Source: Saprospiraceae bacterium | GTDB lineage: Bacteria; Bacteroidota; Bacteroidia; Chitinophagales; Saprospiraceae | NCBI GenBank assembly: GCA_016711125.1 | Contig: JADJTQ010000005.1 | Coordinates: 62,001-126,000 of the forward strand | DNA: 64,000 bases | Reading direction: 5' to 3' | Shown here: piece by piece, positions 9,779 through 19,065 of the stretch | Layout of the letters: each line of letters starts with the position of its first letter | Numbering within the stretch: the stretch's first letter is position 1 | The notes under the pieces: generated by a model | What the model was told of the DNA's origin: nothing | Databases searched by the model: none | What the model saw: the letters and a program-made list of their open reading frames with translations, nothing else | Translations under genes and position numbers: made by a program

Positions 9779-9845
9779 AAAACACTTTTTTTTTGCAGAA
9801 ATTGCGCTAGGCCAGCTTTGGATTAGCAACGATTTAATCACTTAA

Positions 9846-10236
9846 TCATTCACTCACCTTCTCCCTTATCAAGAGCACTCCACCCCAAATAGTAAGAACG
9901 GCAAGCACTGCTACTAAAGTCCAGCCCATTGAATTTTCAATACCCGTCAATGTTGCATACAAATTAATAAGCACTAGCAAACCATTACCTAGACAAATTA
10001 CAATAAGTAAAGCACGCCTGCCATATGACTCAGAAGCTTTGATAGCTGAGAACAAGGCAATTCCTAAGCTTAGAATCAGGCCGCCCCAACCACGGACCGC
10101 AATGATTGCAAAATCGGGAATTTCTGACCACAGTGAGGCATAGATCTTCAAAGTCTGATCAGGGGTAAACATTAATCCGAGGCCAAAAAAACATGCAGAC
10201 AATGCCGTTGAAGATGAAAAGATTCTTGTGATTCAT
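9846..10236 (-). CDS. small four-span membrane protein (DUF4345-like), frameshifted
   Basis: The main part holds three hydrophobic helices (AVRGWGGLILSLGIALF, ALLIVICLGNGLLVLINLY, LVAVLAVLTIWGGVLLI). A better start is the ATG at 10234-10236, reading MNHKNLFIFNGIVCMFFGLG. It is joined by removing one T from a T7 run on the coding strand at 10187-10193. That supplies the missing first helix and gives about 130 residues. Small four-helix proteins of this type are common in Bacteroidota and have no known reaction. It lies between the secreted SnoaL-like gene and the broken kinase with gaps of about 67 bp on each side, so the three probably form an operon. Confidence 0.65.
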
Positions 10237-10303
10237 AGCGTTTGATTTGAGATGATTTTAATAGATTTAGTTCGGACCAGTTTAATATGTGTTGAGAATC
10301 CAT

Positions 10304-11170
10304 TTATTTTTTTGGAGGAGAAAGCGAATAGCCACCTTCACTCAACGCACCGAGCATATCCCTCATAGTTTCTGCACGGTAAATTTTGCCATCTTTGATG
10401 TAATCAGTGCTGACACTTCGAAGGACAAAATCGATTTGATACTGCTTGCTGTAGCCCGAGGCTTCCCAACAGATGGTCATCGTGTTTTCACCCAATAGTA
10501 TCTCTTTGTAAAGTATTGTAAAATTTTCATTGGCTGCTTTTACAGATCGAACATTTTGTTTTCGACCTTCAATACCCTCGTGTTCGAGCTTGCCCTCGTT
10601 ATACTCGCGATAATTTTCAGCGTAGATTTGGTGGCATAAATCCACATTGCCGGTATTCCAGATTTCCTCATCGATTTTTGCGATTTTTAAAAGTAGCCCA
10701 CGATCTGAATCTGGAGGCGTCAAAGTATAGCCCGCTGCTAGCAATGGAGATAGTATGTCCAGCTGACCATTCATCTTCCAATATTTACCATCTTTAATAT
10801 GAGCTGTATACATACCTGTCGTCCTAAATTCAGATCCATATTTTGCGCTGTATCCACTACTCTCATAATGAACCGTCACCGCATTATTTGCACAAATTAT
10901 GTCTTTTATTTTAACGTATAATTTGGGGTTTTCGGCTAAGGTCCTCTTAGTGGCCTCGATACGCTCTTGCAAGCCCTCATAATATCCCGCATCCACACAA
11001 TCTTGATGGTATACTTCTCCCAATCGCTCTGCAGTACGTTCATTCCAGATGGCTGCGTCAATTAGGACTAATTTCTTTAAGGCTTCACATGAGATATTAT
11101 CTTGTGCCACGATGAAAAGTGTCGGCATCCATGAAGTCAATAATAGTAAGATACATGTACGTGTAATCAT
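10304..11170 (-). CDS. secreted tandem SnoaL/NTF2-like protein
   Basis: The 288-residue product has a signal peptide (hydrophobic ILLLLTSWMPTLFIVAQ) and then two homologous NTF2-like units, about residues 25-150 and 155-288. Both have an IWNERTAER/IWNTGNVDL start and end in a shared motif, LSPLLAAGYTLTPP or LGALSEGGYSLSPP. The fold normally makes a ligand pocket. No catalytic dyad can be assigned with confidence. It is the first gene before a membrane protein and a sensor kinase. The other kinase, at 12238-15078, is preceded by a single-domain relative, so a role as periplasmic ligand-binding partner of the kinase is a reasonable inference. An enzyme role is the alternative. Confidence 0.8.
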   Translation of the reverse strand: MITRTCILLLLTSWMPTLFIVAQDNISCEALKKLVLIDAAIWNERTAERLGEVYHQDCVDAGYYEGLQERIEATKRTLAENPKLYVKIKDIICANNAVTVHYESSGYSAKYGSEFRTTGMYTAHIKDGKYWKMNGQLDILSPLLAAGYTLTPPDSDRGLLLKIAKIDEEIWNTGNVDLCHQIYAENYREYNEGKLEHEGIEGRKQNVRSVKAANENFTILYKEILLGENTMTICWEASGYSKQYQIDFVLRSVSTDYIKDGKIYRAETMRDMLGALSEGGYSLSPPKK

Positions 11171-11562
11171 GATTATGGTTTTATGGTAAGCGTTAGTAAT
11201 ATGTAAAGTATATTAACAGTTGATTGACCATAAAAATAGTGCCTTTTGTCAATGCCTGAGTGGTAATTTGGTTTCATGTTTTGGTATTTTAGTTTCGGAA
11301 ATCGAAAATTCCATCTGGATAGGTAGAATTTTGTTAGATCGGAGTCCGTTTCGGTCTGTTTTGGTGTCCATCTTAATGGTGGACCCGATGGTTTCTAAAT
11401 CTTTTGTTCGATTATGGATATATAGCAATCTCGGGCCAGATCAAATCAACGATATCTGACAAAATCAAAGAATGAATATCACGGAAAAAAGTAAATTGTA
11501 TATCCCGGTTATTTCCTTAACACTTTTCTGAAAAACTAGGATTCCGAAGCTCCAACTGGTAT
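11171..11562. other. intergenic region upstream of the SnoaL-like operon
   Basis: This AT-rich stretch must hold the promoter of the minus-strand operon starting at 11170. A plus-strand frame at 11220-11459 has no protein-like features and is not called. I see no confident promoter consensus or terminator. Confidence 0.4.
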
Positions 11563-11960
11563 TATGCTCATCCGCTAATGGCCGCTAATTAACGCGGATG
11601 TTTTTACGCCTAAATTTTAGGTACCCATATCCGTGGAAATTCGTGCAAATCTGTGGACAAAAATAGAATGCTATTGGTCTTGTAAAACAGAAAGCATGCT
11701 TATCCACGGATGACCAATAATGAACACTGATGATTTTTTTCTAAATTTTTCTGGAACCACTATCCGCGGAAATTCGTGTAAATCTGCGGACAAAATAGAA
11801 TGCTGTTGACCATCCAATACTGTTAGCATGCTAATCCGCAGATGGCCGCTAGTTACCACGGATGATTTTCTGCTCCTAAATTTTATAAGGACCCATATCC
11901 GCAGGCCATTCGCATAAATCCTGTACCAAGATACAATCAGTATTTTTCCCCGTGAATGCT
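11563..11960. repeat. 132-bp intergenic repeat, array 2 (three copies)
   Basis: Copies begin at 11563, 11695 and 11827, an exact 132-bp spacing. Shared blocks are (C/T)ATGCT-ATCCGC-GATGGCCGCTA, then ACGCGGATG, CTAAATTTT, and TATCCGCGGAAATTCGTG followed by GCGGACAAAATAGAATGC. Copies differ at many positions but keep their blocks in order. The array sits downstream of the intact kinase gene. Minus-strand frames over it and just beyond (to 12187) are not confidently coding. Confidence 0.75.
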
Positions 11961-12237
11961 CCGGTGCAATAATTGGATACCCTAGTTGCCGCAATATATT
12001 CTCAGATCCCCAGATAGTATAACATTCTACCACTACCATCTTTCCAAGATAGCCGCCAAAAACCAGGTACCGACAATTCTTTTTCTAAGAGTTTGGGATT
12101 GTCATCCACATTCTCTACTCCAAAACATAAAGCGATCATCTCAGGCTTTCTCTGCAGAGCCCAGGATATTATGGAAATTGAGATCATCGGACTCTGTACT
12201 AAATTGAGGTGTTCTTTTTATTCCTCAAGTACTTTCC

Positions 12238-15078
12238 CTACACCTTCCGAAATTCTCCCGGTGTATATCCGAGTTCTTCCTTAAACACCTTGCTGAAATA
12301 GCTCGGATCTCGAAATCCCAATTGATAGGCAATTTCTGAGATCGAATGATCTGTTTTTGATAGAAGCTCTTTGGCCCGGGAAATTTTTAATCCGCGATTT
12401 AGCTCACTGAAAGACTTTCCGGTTAAGCCCTTCAATTTTCGAAACAATTGAGTTCGACTCAAATGTAAAGCGTTTGCCAGATCCTCGCTTTGATAGTCAT
12501 CGTTGCTAAAATTTTGCGCCATCAATTGCTGTACCTTAACGAGAAATCGATTTTCAACTATTTTTTCACTCGGTAGTGCGCTGAATTTTTGATAGTGCAG
12601 CCTCAGTTGTTCACGGATCTCTAATAGTTTCTCAATTCGAATAAAAAGCTCCTGCTCATCAAAGGGTTTAATAAGGTAGGCATCCGCTCCTTCTCCCAGG
12701 CCGGTTAGACGTTCACTTTGCGTCGATTTTGCAGTCAGTAAGATGATTGGGATATGACTGGTTTTTGGATCTTGTTTTAGAGTTTTACAGAGCATGTAGC
12801 CATCTAGTTCGGGCATCATTATATCGGAAATGATCAAATCTGGGATATGCAGTAATGCGAGGCTGAGTCCTTGCTTTCCGTCCACCGCCTCTCGAATTCG
12901 ATATTTCGACTGCAGGAGTCGGTTCAAGTAATGCCTAACGTCCCAGTGATCTTCGATAATTAGAATTTCCGTTTTTGAGACCAGACTTATATCAGTAATC
13001 GGATCAAAACCTTTTGCGATAGAGAGATCCTGAGAGGGTATCCAACCTTGCGCTACTTCATTTTGGGTGATGGTCAGCACGACCCTGAAAGTTGTTCCCT
13101 TACCTATGGTACTTTCAACTTCGACATGTCCGTTGAGCATTTCCAATAGTTCTTTGACCAATGCCAATCCGATGCCACTGCCTTCTCCTGATCGAGCACC
13201 ATCATTATCTGCTTGATAGAATCGATCAAAAATATGGGGTAGGTGTTCTGATGCAATTCCTTTGCCCGAGTCAATCACAGCCAGATGGAGAAAGTTACGA
13301 TTATGATAAGCTTTCAATTTAATCTGTCCAGCAATAGGGGTGAATTTGATGGCATTGTGCACCAGATTATTGATAATTCTGGCTAGAAAGTTTGGGTCGG
13401 TGTCCATCCAAATAGTTTCATCAAGTACCTCTAAAGTGAAAGTTTGGCGACGATCCAGGCAGAGCTGCTGTAGTGTTTCAGCAAGATAGTTTAACAAGGG
13501 CACGACGTCGATCTGTTTTAGTACAGGTTTTAGCGTTCCGGCTTCTAATTGATTTAAATCTAGCAATTGATTCACCATTTCCAGCAGATTGTGGGTGTTG
13601 CGTTGGATTAATTGCTTTTCGTTGACGTGACCTTTGATTTGCTGAGTCATCCCTAAAATGACGGTTAGGGGAGTCCGAAATTCGTGCGTTATATTAGTAT
13701 ATAATCGGGCAGTGACTTCATTTAATTCTTGCAACCGCTCTGCCTTCTGTTTTTCAATAATCCGGTCCCGCTCAGCTATTGCCTCCCGTTTTTCTGCCTC
13801 ACTCCTTTGCTCTTGCAGTTGTTTAAATCGCTGTGCCAGCCCAAAAGAAAAGAGTAGGAGCCCTATTGGTGCTGCATGCCAGGAAGGAACCCAATTGAGT
13901 GTGACAAGACCCATGGCTTTAAAAAGGCCAACGAGATTTAGTCCTTGCCAAGTACCCATGCCAATGTTGTAGTAAAAGGCATTTGGATTTTTCATCCACC
14001 ACGCCACGACTCCGACAATGATCATAAGAGGGATATTATATAGTAAAATCATGAAAAATAATTGCCCTAATATGGGTTCAGTATCTGCCATTACGTCTGG
14101 AGAATAAATCCAGAGGAAGACGGCTATCGGCACAATTGTAAAGTTCAGTATGATGGAGACCTGCAATAACTTGCGCCAAAGGTTAGCAGGAGAGTGTAAG
14201 TCTAAATAGTGAATGATGAAGGGGAAAACAAAAACAGTAATTCCATAGCTAATTGGAAATCCGAGATCATATTGAGGCCCTGGATTTTTCGGTGTCAGCC
14301 AATTTGATAGTAGGTCACTTTGGTATAAAAGAAGTATTAAGGTCGAAAGAGCAAAGAGACCTAGATATAAAAAGGAAACTTCCTTATTGTACAAGTATAG
14401 TACTAAGTGATAGATAAATACGGTAAATATGATTGCTAGTACGGGTAACCAACGTTGCAGAGCTTTTAAATGTAAGTTATAGAGGCTTTTTTCATTTAGA
14501 AGATGAAACTGAAAACGGTCAAGCTGATGGTGTGCGATGTAAACGAAGCGATAAGGAGTCAGGCGAGCCAATATTTCGATCTCTTGATCCCCAGAGATGT
14601 CAACTGGTATCAATGGGACGGCAATAAGGCGAAGTAGTGCTTGATCGCTATCAACATGAGTGCCGACCCGGCCACTGATCCATTTTTCACCACTTGGATT
14701 TACATAATACTCAATGTCTGGCCGTGTTATGGCCAAATAAAACTTTTGGGCCTTACTCGAACGAAGTCTCAATTTGACCCAGGTAGCCTTAATTTCTTTG
14801 GCTGACCTGGACCAATCTCGAAACCGGGAGATGGGAATAGTGGTAAACTTACCACTTTGTGAATAGACATCCCTAAAAGTTGATGTCCCTGCTGTGTCAT
14901 CGAAAAAAGTGCAATAGGCAAACGCATCTTGGTTAAGTCCATCAGGTGATTCCTGCCCAAGTTGGAGAACATATGTTGTATCGGCTCGTGATTGAATAAC
15001 TTGGTTCCCGGCCGCAGCAAAACTGGCAATCACTACAACAATCCATACTGTGAGATATAGTCGAAGGATATTTGACAT
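12238..15078 (-). CDS. intact 7TMR-DISM hybrid histidine kinase with AraC output
   Basis: This 946-residue protein joins a whole two-component pathway. A signal peptide (to about 24) precedes a periplasmic 7TMR-DISMED2-like domain (about 30-200), seven membrane helices (about 209-415) and a coiled coil (about 418-455). HisKA follows with the phosphorylated His465 (THEFRTPL), then HATPase with Asn575, DSGKG 603-607 and GEGSGIGLAL 631-640. The receiver has the acidic pair in IIED 707-710, acceptor Asp752 and Lys804. The AraC DNA-binding domain spans about 855-946. It would bind an envelope ligand and directly control nearby genes. The SnoaL-like secreted protein gene lies 81 bp upstream in the same direction. 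All key residues are present, unlike the broken paralogue at 6910-9778. Confidence 0.93.
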   Translation of the reverse strand: MSNILRLYLTVWIVVVIASFAAAGNQVIQSRADTTYVLQLGQESPDGLNQDAFAYCTFFDDTAGTSTFRDVYSQSGKFTTIPISRFRDWSRSAKEIKATWVKLRLRSSKAQKFYLAITRPDIEYYVNPSGEKWISGRVGTHVDSDQALLRLIAVPLIPVDISGDQEIEILARLTPYRFVYIAHHQLDRFQFHLLNEKSLYNLHLKALQRWLPVLAIIFTVFIYHLVLYLYNKEVSFLYLGLFALSTLILLLYQSDLLSNWLTPKNPGPQYDLGFPISYGITVFVFPFIIHYLDLHSPANLWRKLLQVSIILNFTIVPIAVFLWIYSPDVMADTEPILGQLFFMILLYNIPLMIIVGVVAWWMKNPNAFYYNIGMGTWQGLNLVGLFKAMGLVTLNWVPSWHAAPIGLLLFSFGLAQRFKQLQEQRSEAEKREAIAERDRIIEKQKAERLQELNEVTARLYTNITHEFRTPLTVILGMTQQIKGHVNEKQLIQRNTHNLLEMVNQLLDLNQLEAGTLKPVLKQIDVVPLLNYLAETLQQLCLDRRQTFTLEVLDETIWMDTDPNFLARIINNLVHNAIKFTPIAGQIKLKAYHNRNFLHLAVIDSGKGIASEHLPHIFDRFYQADNDGARSGEGSGIGLALVKELLEMLNGHVEVESTIGKGTTFRVVLTITQNEVAQGWIPSQDLSIAKGFDPITDISLVSKTEILIIEDHWDVRHYLNRLLQSKYRIREAVDGKQGLSLALLHIPDLIISDIMMPELDGYMLCKTLKQDPKTSHIPIILLTAKSTQSERLTGLGEGADAYLIKPFDEQELFIRIEKLLEIREQLRLHYQKFSALPSEKIVENRFLVKVQQLMAQNFSNDDYQSEDLANALHLSRTQLFRKLKGLTGKSFSELNRGLKISRAKELLSKTDHSISEIAYQLGFRDPSYFSKVFKEELGYTPGEFRKV

Positions 15079-15159
15079 TATCGATCTTTTAGCATCATTG
15101 TTTCTACCGGAATTCCGCCTTCTAAAATGGAAGATAATAATACCTCCCCATAAAATTTA

Positions 15160-15633
15160 CTATTTGGTAGACTTCGGCGGACTTATTATGAACCCAGCAG
15201 CTTGAAGCGAGGGCAGCATATCATGAATTGATATCGCTTCGTATGCCTGTCCATTTTTAGTTTTACTTATAGTCATTCCGAATATCTTAACGGGTATCAT
15301 AAATTGCCTATGGGTGCCGGTGGTCTTCCAAAATGTTACCACACGAAGGTCCGTACAGAAATGATCTAAAATTTCAAATTTGAAGTTGTCAATTTGATCA
15401 TGTGTGCGTTGCATATCTGCGGCTCTCCCTGCATATTTCTCATAAGATAAAACGTCACCTGTAAAGATGCGATAGTCGTCTGTGAATAAATCAGGGTCCA
15501 GCAAATCGTGATTTTCATTCCAGCTACGTTCTTCCAATTGAATGATTTTATCAATGTCATCGCAGGTCATTTGTTGGGCAATCAAATGGGTCATTACGCT
15601 TAAGACGAACAAAGAGCAAATTAATTTTTTCAT
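15160..15633 (-). CDS. secreted single-domain SnoaL/NTF2-like protein
   Basis: The 157-residue product has a classical signal peptide (KKLICSLFVLSVMTHLIAQ) and one NTF2-like domain: IDKIIQLEERSWNENHDLL, then DYRIFTGDVLSYEKYAG, and a final MLPSLQAAGFIISPPK. That C-terminal motif is shared with both halves of the tandem protein at 10304-11170. It starts an apparent two-gene operon with the intact sensor kinase. A periplasmic ligand-binding or ligand-modifying role for the kinase is inferred from this repeated pairing, not shown by catalytic residues. Confidence 0.8.
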   Translation of the reverse strand: MKKLICSLFVLSVMTHLIAQQMTCDDIDKIIQLEERSWNENHDLLDPDLFTDDYRIFTGDVLSYEKYAGRAADMQRTHDQIDNFKFEILDHFCTDLRVVTFWKTTGTHRQFMIPVKIFGMTISKTKNGQAYEAISIHDMLPSLQAAGFIISPPKSTK

Positions 15634-15859
15634 TTTTATCAGTGTTTTTATCAGGAAATGTTAGCACCACTCATCTGGAGTGATTTGAGTTGGAAAGTTC
15701 GTATTTCCTGAAGTTTGGCACTATGACGGGTGTTGCTAGAATGGGTGTTGACGTTGCGTGAGTGGTGAAGCGAGACGGGGCTGGGAGCATATTTTTCATG
15801 ATCCTGCAAATCCAACATCTTTATAATACTAAATCGTCATGAATTGTATGAAATCACCA

Positions 15860-16225
15860 TCCTATCTATTCCGGGATGAACGCGGATGACTTTTTATTCC
15901 AAATTTTAAGGGAGGGGAGATCCGCGAACATCGCGTAAATCCGCGGACAAAACAAAATGCCATTGATCGGGCAAAACTGGTAGCATGCTCATCCGCTGAT
16001 GGCCGCTAATGAACGCGGATGACTTTTTATTCTAAATTTTAAGAGGAGCCAGATCCGTAAACATCCGTGTAAATCCGTTGGACAAACCAAAATGATATTG
16101 ATCGGGCAAAACTGATTGCATGCTGATCCGCTGATGGCCGTTGATTAACGCTGATTATTTTTTATTCCTGAATTTTAATGGACTCATATCCGCGAACATC
16201 CGCGCAAATCCGCGGATAAAAATGT
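15860..16225. repeat. about 135-bp intergenic repeat, array 3
   Basis: CATGCT anchors occur at 15984 and 16119, 135 bp apart, and a partial first copy begins near 15870. The unit carries GAACGCGGATGACTTTTTAT, CCGCGAACATCCGCG and AAATCCGCGGACAAAAC blocks. It lies upstream of the kinase-2 operon, while array 2 lies downstream, so the module is flanked on both sides. Confidence 0.75.
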
Positions 16226-16229
16226 GCAT

Positions 16230-16480
16230 CTATTCAATATCCTTTAAGGCCTCTACCTGACCTTGACAGATGTTTCTCCAATTAGAAATTGTATTGAAGA
16301 ACACATTTCCGGCAGACCCTTGAAACAGCTTCTTACCTAAACTAAATTCGTGGTGTTGCCGAGATCCCAATATCTTTCTCTAGTTTCTTAGAGCGATCAT
16401 TGTTTCTAAATTTACCAATAATGTGCTTCGAGCGATGGAAGACAAGAAAGAATACACCGTTTAAGTCCGCTGGGATTCAA
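16230..16480 (-). pseudogene. coding-like remnant, family not recognised
   Basis: Minus-strand frames read HIIGKFRNNDRSKKLEKDIG and, after a one-base shift, HHEFSLGKKLFQGSAGNVFF followed by NWRNICQGQVEALKDIE and a TAG at 16230-16232. The fluent protein-like text in adjoining phases suggests the tail of a former gene. I cannot name the family. Confidence 0.3.
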
Positions 16481-16498
16481 CTCAAGAAGGTTAGGATT

Positions 16499-17008
16499 CT
16501 ATCTAGCCCTGATCCTGATTTCTCGCATTGAATTATATCCACCCATCAATTCCGGTGATTCTATCCCCTTCCCATCTATCACTTTGATAGGGCCTTCCAT
16601 GATCAGGGTGTCTCCTATTAGTTGATATTTCCATTCGCCATAGGCGTGTTCAAATTTGAGTTTGGAGCAGAATTCAAATTTTTCCATATAGATGTCGCCT
16701 TTGAGGTCGTAGGTGCCAGTTGCTGCAGAATTCCAATCTTCGTTATCACCTTTCATTAATAATGAAAAATATTTATCGCCGAATAATTTAAATTGAAAAG
16801 GCTGGCCTTCCTCTCGCTTTACGCCACTGTATTCACCACTGATTAGATACCACCCACCTTCTATGGAATTCGCTTCCACAGATTTCGTGTTTTCGGATAA
16901 TGTATTTAGTGAACTTTCACTTGGTGAGCTCTGCTCACAAGAGCAAAAAGTGACAAGAAGAAATAATGTTGTAAGAAACGAATACGAAATTTCAAGTATG
17001 GTTTTCAT
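16499..17008 (-). CDS. lipocalin-like lipoprotein
   Basis: The 169-residue product has a lipoprotein leader (FLTTLFLLVTFCSCEQSSP), with Cys22 or Cys24 as lipidation site, a Ser-rich linker, and a small beta-barrel-like domain beginning IEGGWYLISGEYSG. The GxW near the domain start, and strands ending in GDTLIMEGPIKVIDGKG, are typical of the short lipocalin-like domains common in Bacteroidota. It would sit on the periplasmic or outer face of the envelope and bind small hydrophobic molecules. It lies 45 bp downstream of the DUF2911 gene on the same strand and may be co-transcribed with it. Confidence 0.65.
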   Translation of the reverse strand: MKTILEISYSFLTTLFLLVTFCSCEQSSPSESSLNTLSENTKSVEANSIEGGWYLISGEYSGVKREEGQPFQFKLFGDKYFSLLMKGDNEDWNSAATGTYDLKGDIYMEKFEFCSKLKFEHAYGEWKYQLIGDTLIMEGPIKVIDGKGIESPELMGGYNSMREIRIRAR

Positions 17009-17053
17009 AGCGAATTTAATTTGTGGCCATTCTTTAAATGATTATGATTGACT

Positions 17054-18256
17054 TCAGTGTGACACCTTAGCGACCCTAAATTCTGTTTCCGCAATTTTAT
17101 CATCCCAGCTTAATCTTAAAATGGGTCCATCCTCTCCCGGAATCATTTCAATGAGAAATTGCTCGACGATTTGTGTACTTTCTTGCGCTTTCATGGGCAA
17201 TCTAACAAAGTCTAAATGCGAGTGATATGCACTGCCCAAAGGCATTTTTTTCGGTATTTAAAATCAATGTCCACTGATTATTCTCCCGGGGAATCGTGAA
17301 AATATTGTAGGTTCCTTTTGGTATGCTGATTCCTTCAATCGACAGATCCTGATCAAATGCAATCTTAGTGGCCCAGTTTGCACCAGCTCTCCAAACCCTA
17401 TTATAGGGTACAATGTGACCAAAGATTTTCCTGTTTCTCTTGAAAGGACGGAAATAAGTGATTTTAAATTCGGTGTCATTAATGATCGTGGCAAATGAAT
17501 CGCGGGGAGAAACAACCCCAAGTACTGGTTTCTGTGCAAAAACGCCAGCGAATTTTTCTATATCTATGGGGTTCTGCCGACTTATCTCAAAATTCCACGC
17601 AGAACCAATTCCACTAATACTGTCAATTTTTTGATTTTCTCCGACGAAGAACGTTAATGGCATGGAAAGGCCTCCATAAAAGACCACGGTGTTGTCACTT
17701 TCTTGTTTTAAATCCAGCTCATATACACCTAGTGTTTTGTTAGCATAGGTTAGACCGTCGCCAAGTTGATTATTTGGTGTAAGAGATGACAAATACTGCC
17801 ATTGACCAAATATGGGTATCCAGCTACCGAGGTAGTCCATTCGGTTTGCAGGATATTTTATTTCTTGAATTCCTTCCTGATTCGTTATCAAAAAGTGTAT
17901 CGTGTCATGGTGATGGCGCATTCGGATAGTGTATGGTAGAAAGCCTGTTTTTGACTCTAAAGGAATCGAAGTATTTGTAAGATCATAGTGTTGAATATCA
18001 AGTGAGGAAATCGATCCTTTTTCATCGTATTCGAATAAGAACTGTTGTGAATGCGGTTCCGGAAATAAATGAATGGCCCTTCCGAAGAGACACCTTCCGG
18101 AAATGGTAAAGGTTTCGATGCTCACAGTATCTCCGGCCCACTCAGCGATAAAGCTGGTAGTATATTTCTCTGGTTTTTGAGCAATAAGTGAAATTGTCCC
18201 AAGAAAACCAAGGATAACAGGTATGATGATTTTAATCAGGAGTATTTTTTGACCAT
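17054..18256 (-). CDS. DUF2911 family secreted protein, frameshifted twice
   Basis: The central part (to 17202) ends in a DUF2911 domain: RVWRAGANWATKIAFDQDL, then SIPKGTYNIFTIPREN and QWTLILNTEK. Two breaks are repaired at homopolymers. Removing one A from an A7 run near 17228 connects the domain to its tail, which stops at 17054-17056. Adding one A to an A6 run near 18245 restores a signal peptide from the ATG at 18254-18256. The full product is about 400 residues. DUF2911 proteins are exported, often near secreted hydrolases, and have no defined reaction. A 62-bp block upstream of the ATG is duplicated upstream of the SnoaL gene at 19066. Confidence 0.75.
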
Positions 18257-18258
18257 TT

Positions 18259-18320
18259 TTAATATGATTAAAGGTCAGTAATGAACCTCATGAATCATTG
18301 TAAAAATGCGTCATGTTAAA
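18259..18320. promoter_or_regulatory. duplicated regulatory block upstream of the DUF2911 gene (operator copy 2)
   Basis: This 62-bp block is a near copy of 19532-19595. It contains the 18-mer CATTGTAAAAATGCGTCA at 18296-18313, about 40 bp upstream of the repaired DUF2911 ATG. Because the region is divergent, it could also influence the Uma2 gene at 18467. No recognisable Bacteroidota -7/-33 promoter pair is aligned with it. Confidence 0.5.
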
Positions 18321-18466
18321 AACATTTAACCCTGAGAGTATGTCAATTCTTTTTTGCTCAAAGGTCACATATATTGTCATTTGCCCAGACTGTTGGAGCC
18401 TTCCGGCCCAGGATCTGAAAACTTAACTTACGCACAGTTATTGGAATATCTTGTAACTTTGATAAC

Positions 18467-19006
18467 ATGACGCCAATAAAGACACAACATTTACCATCCT
18501 ACCGATTGGAAGACTACAACCACTGGCAAGGTGACTGGGAGCTGATCAGGGGTATACCATTTTCTATGAGTCCTTCAGCAAATAAGCTCCATCAGCGAAC
18601 GGCCAGAAGCTTACTTCTCCTTTTGCAAGAAGCTTTAGACCAATCGTCCTGTACTTGTGAATTATTTTATGAATTGGATCTGATCATCGACAATCATACC
18701 GTTGTGCGTCCGGATATGATGATCTTTTGTGAAGAAATCCGCTCAGACTACCCAGATTCAGCTCCAGCCTTAGTGGTCGAGATCATTTCTGCCGGAAGCC
18801 GGCAAATGGACCGTGAGATTAAAATGGAAATTTATCGGGACTTTGGTATTTTAAATTATCTGGTGGTGGATCCGGAGCATCAAACATTAGAGCATTATCT
18901 TTTGATGAAGGACTCTTACCACCAGGTGAAAAACAAAACTACTCCGATCATTTTGGGTGATTGTTCCATTGCAGTTGCTCTTGAGCGATTATTTCCAGAA
19001 AAATAG
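18467..19006 (+). CDS. Uma2 family (DUF820) putative restriction endonuclease
   Basis: The 179-residue protein has the Uma2 pattern: an N-terminal helix, WELIRGIPFSMSPSANKLHQ, the central VVRPDMMIFC and PALVVEIIS strands, and a Lys/Tyr-bearing helix (EIKMEIYRDFGILNYLVVDP). These form a PD-(D/E)XK nuclease-like core with Asp in VRPD and Glu in VVEI as likely metal ligands. Uma2 proteins are abundant in some lineages and their targets are mostly unknown. A TAACTTTG box lies at 18454-18461, but too close to the ATG to be a convincing promoter. It stands alone on the plus strand. Confidence 0.88.
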   Translation: MTPIKTQHLPSYRLEDYNHWQGDWELIRGIPFSMSPSANKLHQRTARSLLLLLQEALDQSSCTCELFYELDLIIDNHTVVRPDMMIFCEEIRSDYPDSAPALVVEIISAGSRQMDREIKMEIYRDFGILNYLVVDPEHQTLEHYLLMKDSYHQVKNKTTPIILGDCSIAVALERLFPEK

Positions 19007-19065
19007 CAGTGGCATATCCACTTCGATGTCAGGCCGTTTTTAATCTAATGAATATTTAGCTAATA

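Noticed and set aside
11220..11459. Plus-strand 79-residue frame upstream of the SnoaL operon
   Set aside because: No family features, and it overlaps the region that must hold the promoter.
12002..12187. Minus-strand 61-residue frame behind the intact kinase
   Set aside because: It has fairly protein-like text (KPEMIALCFGVENVDDN), but there is no recognisable family and it runs into the repeat array.
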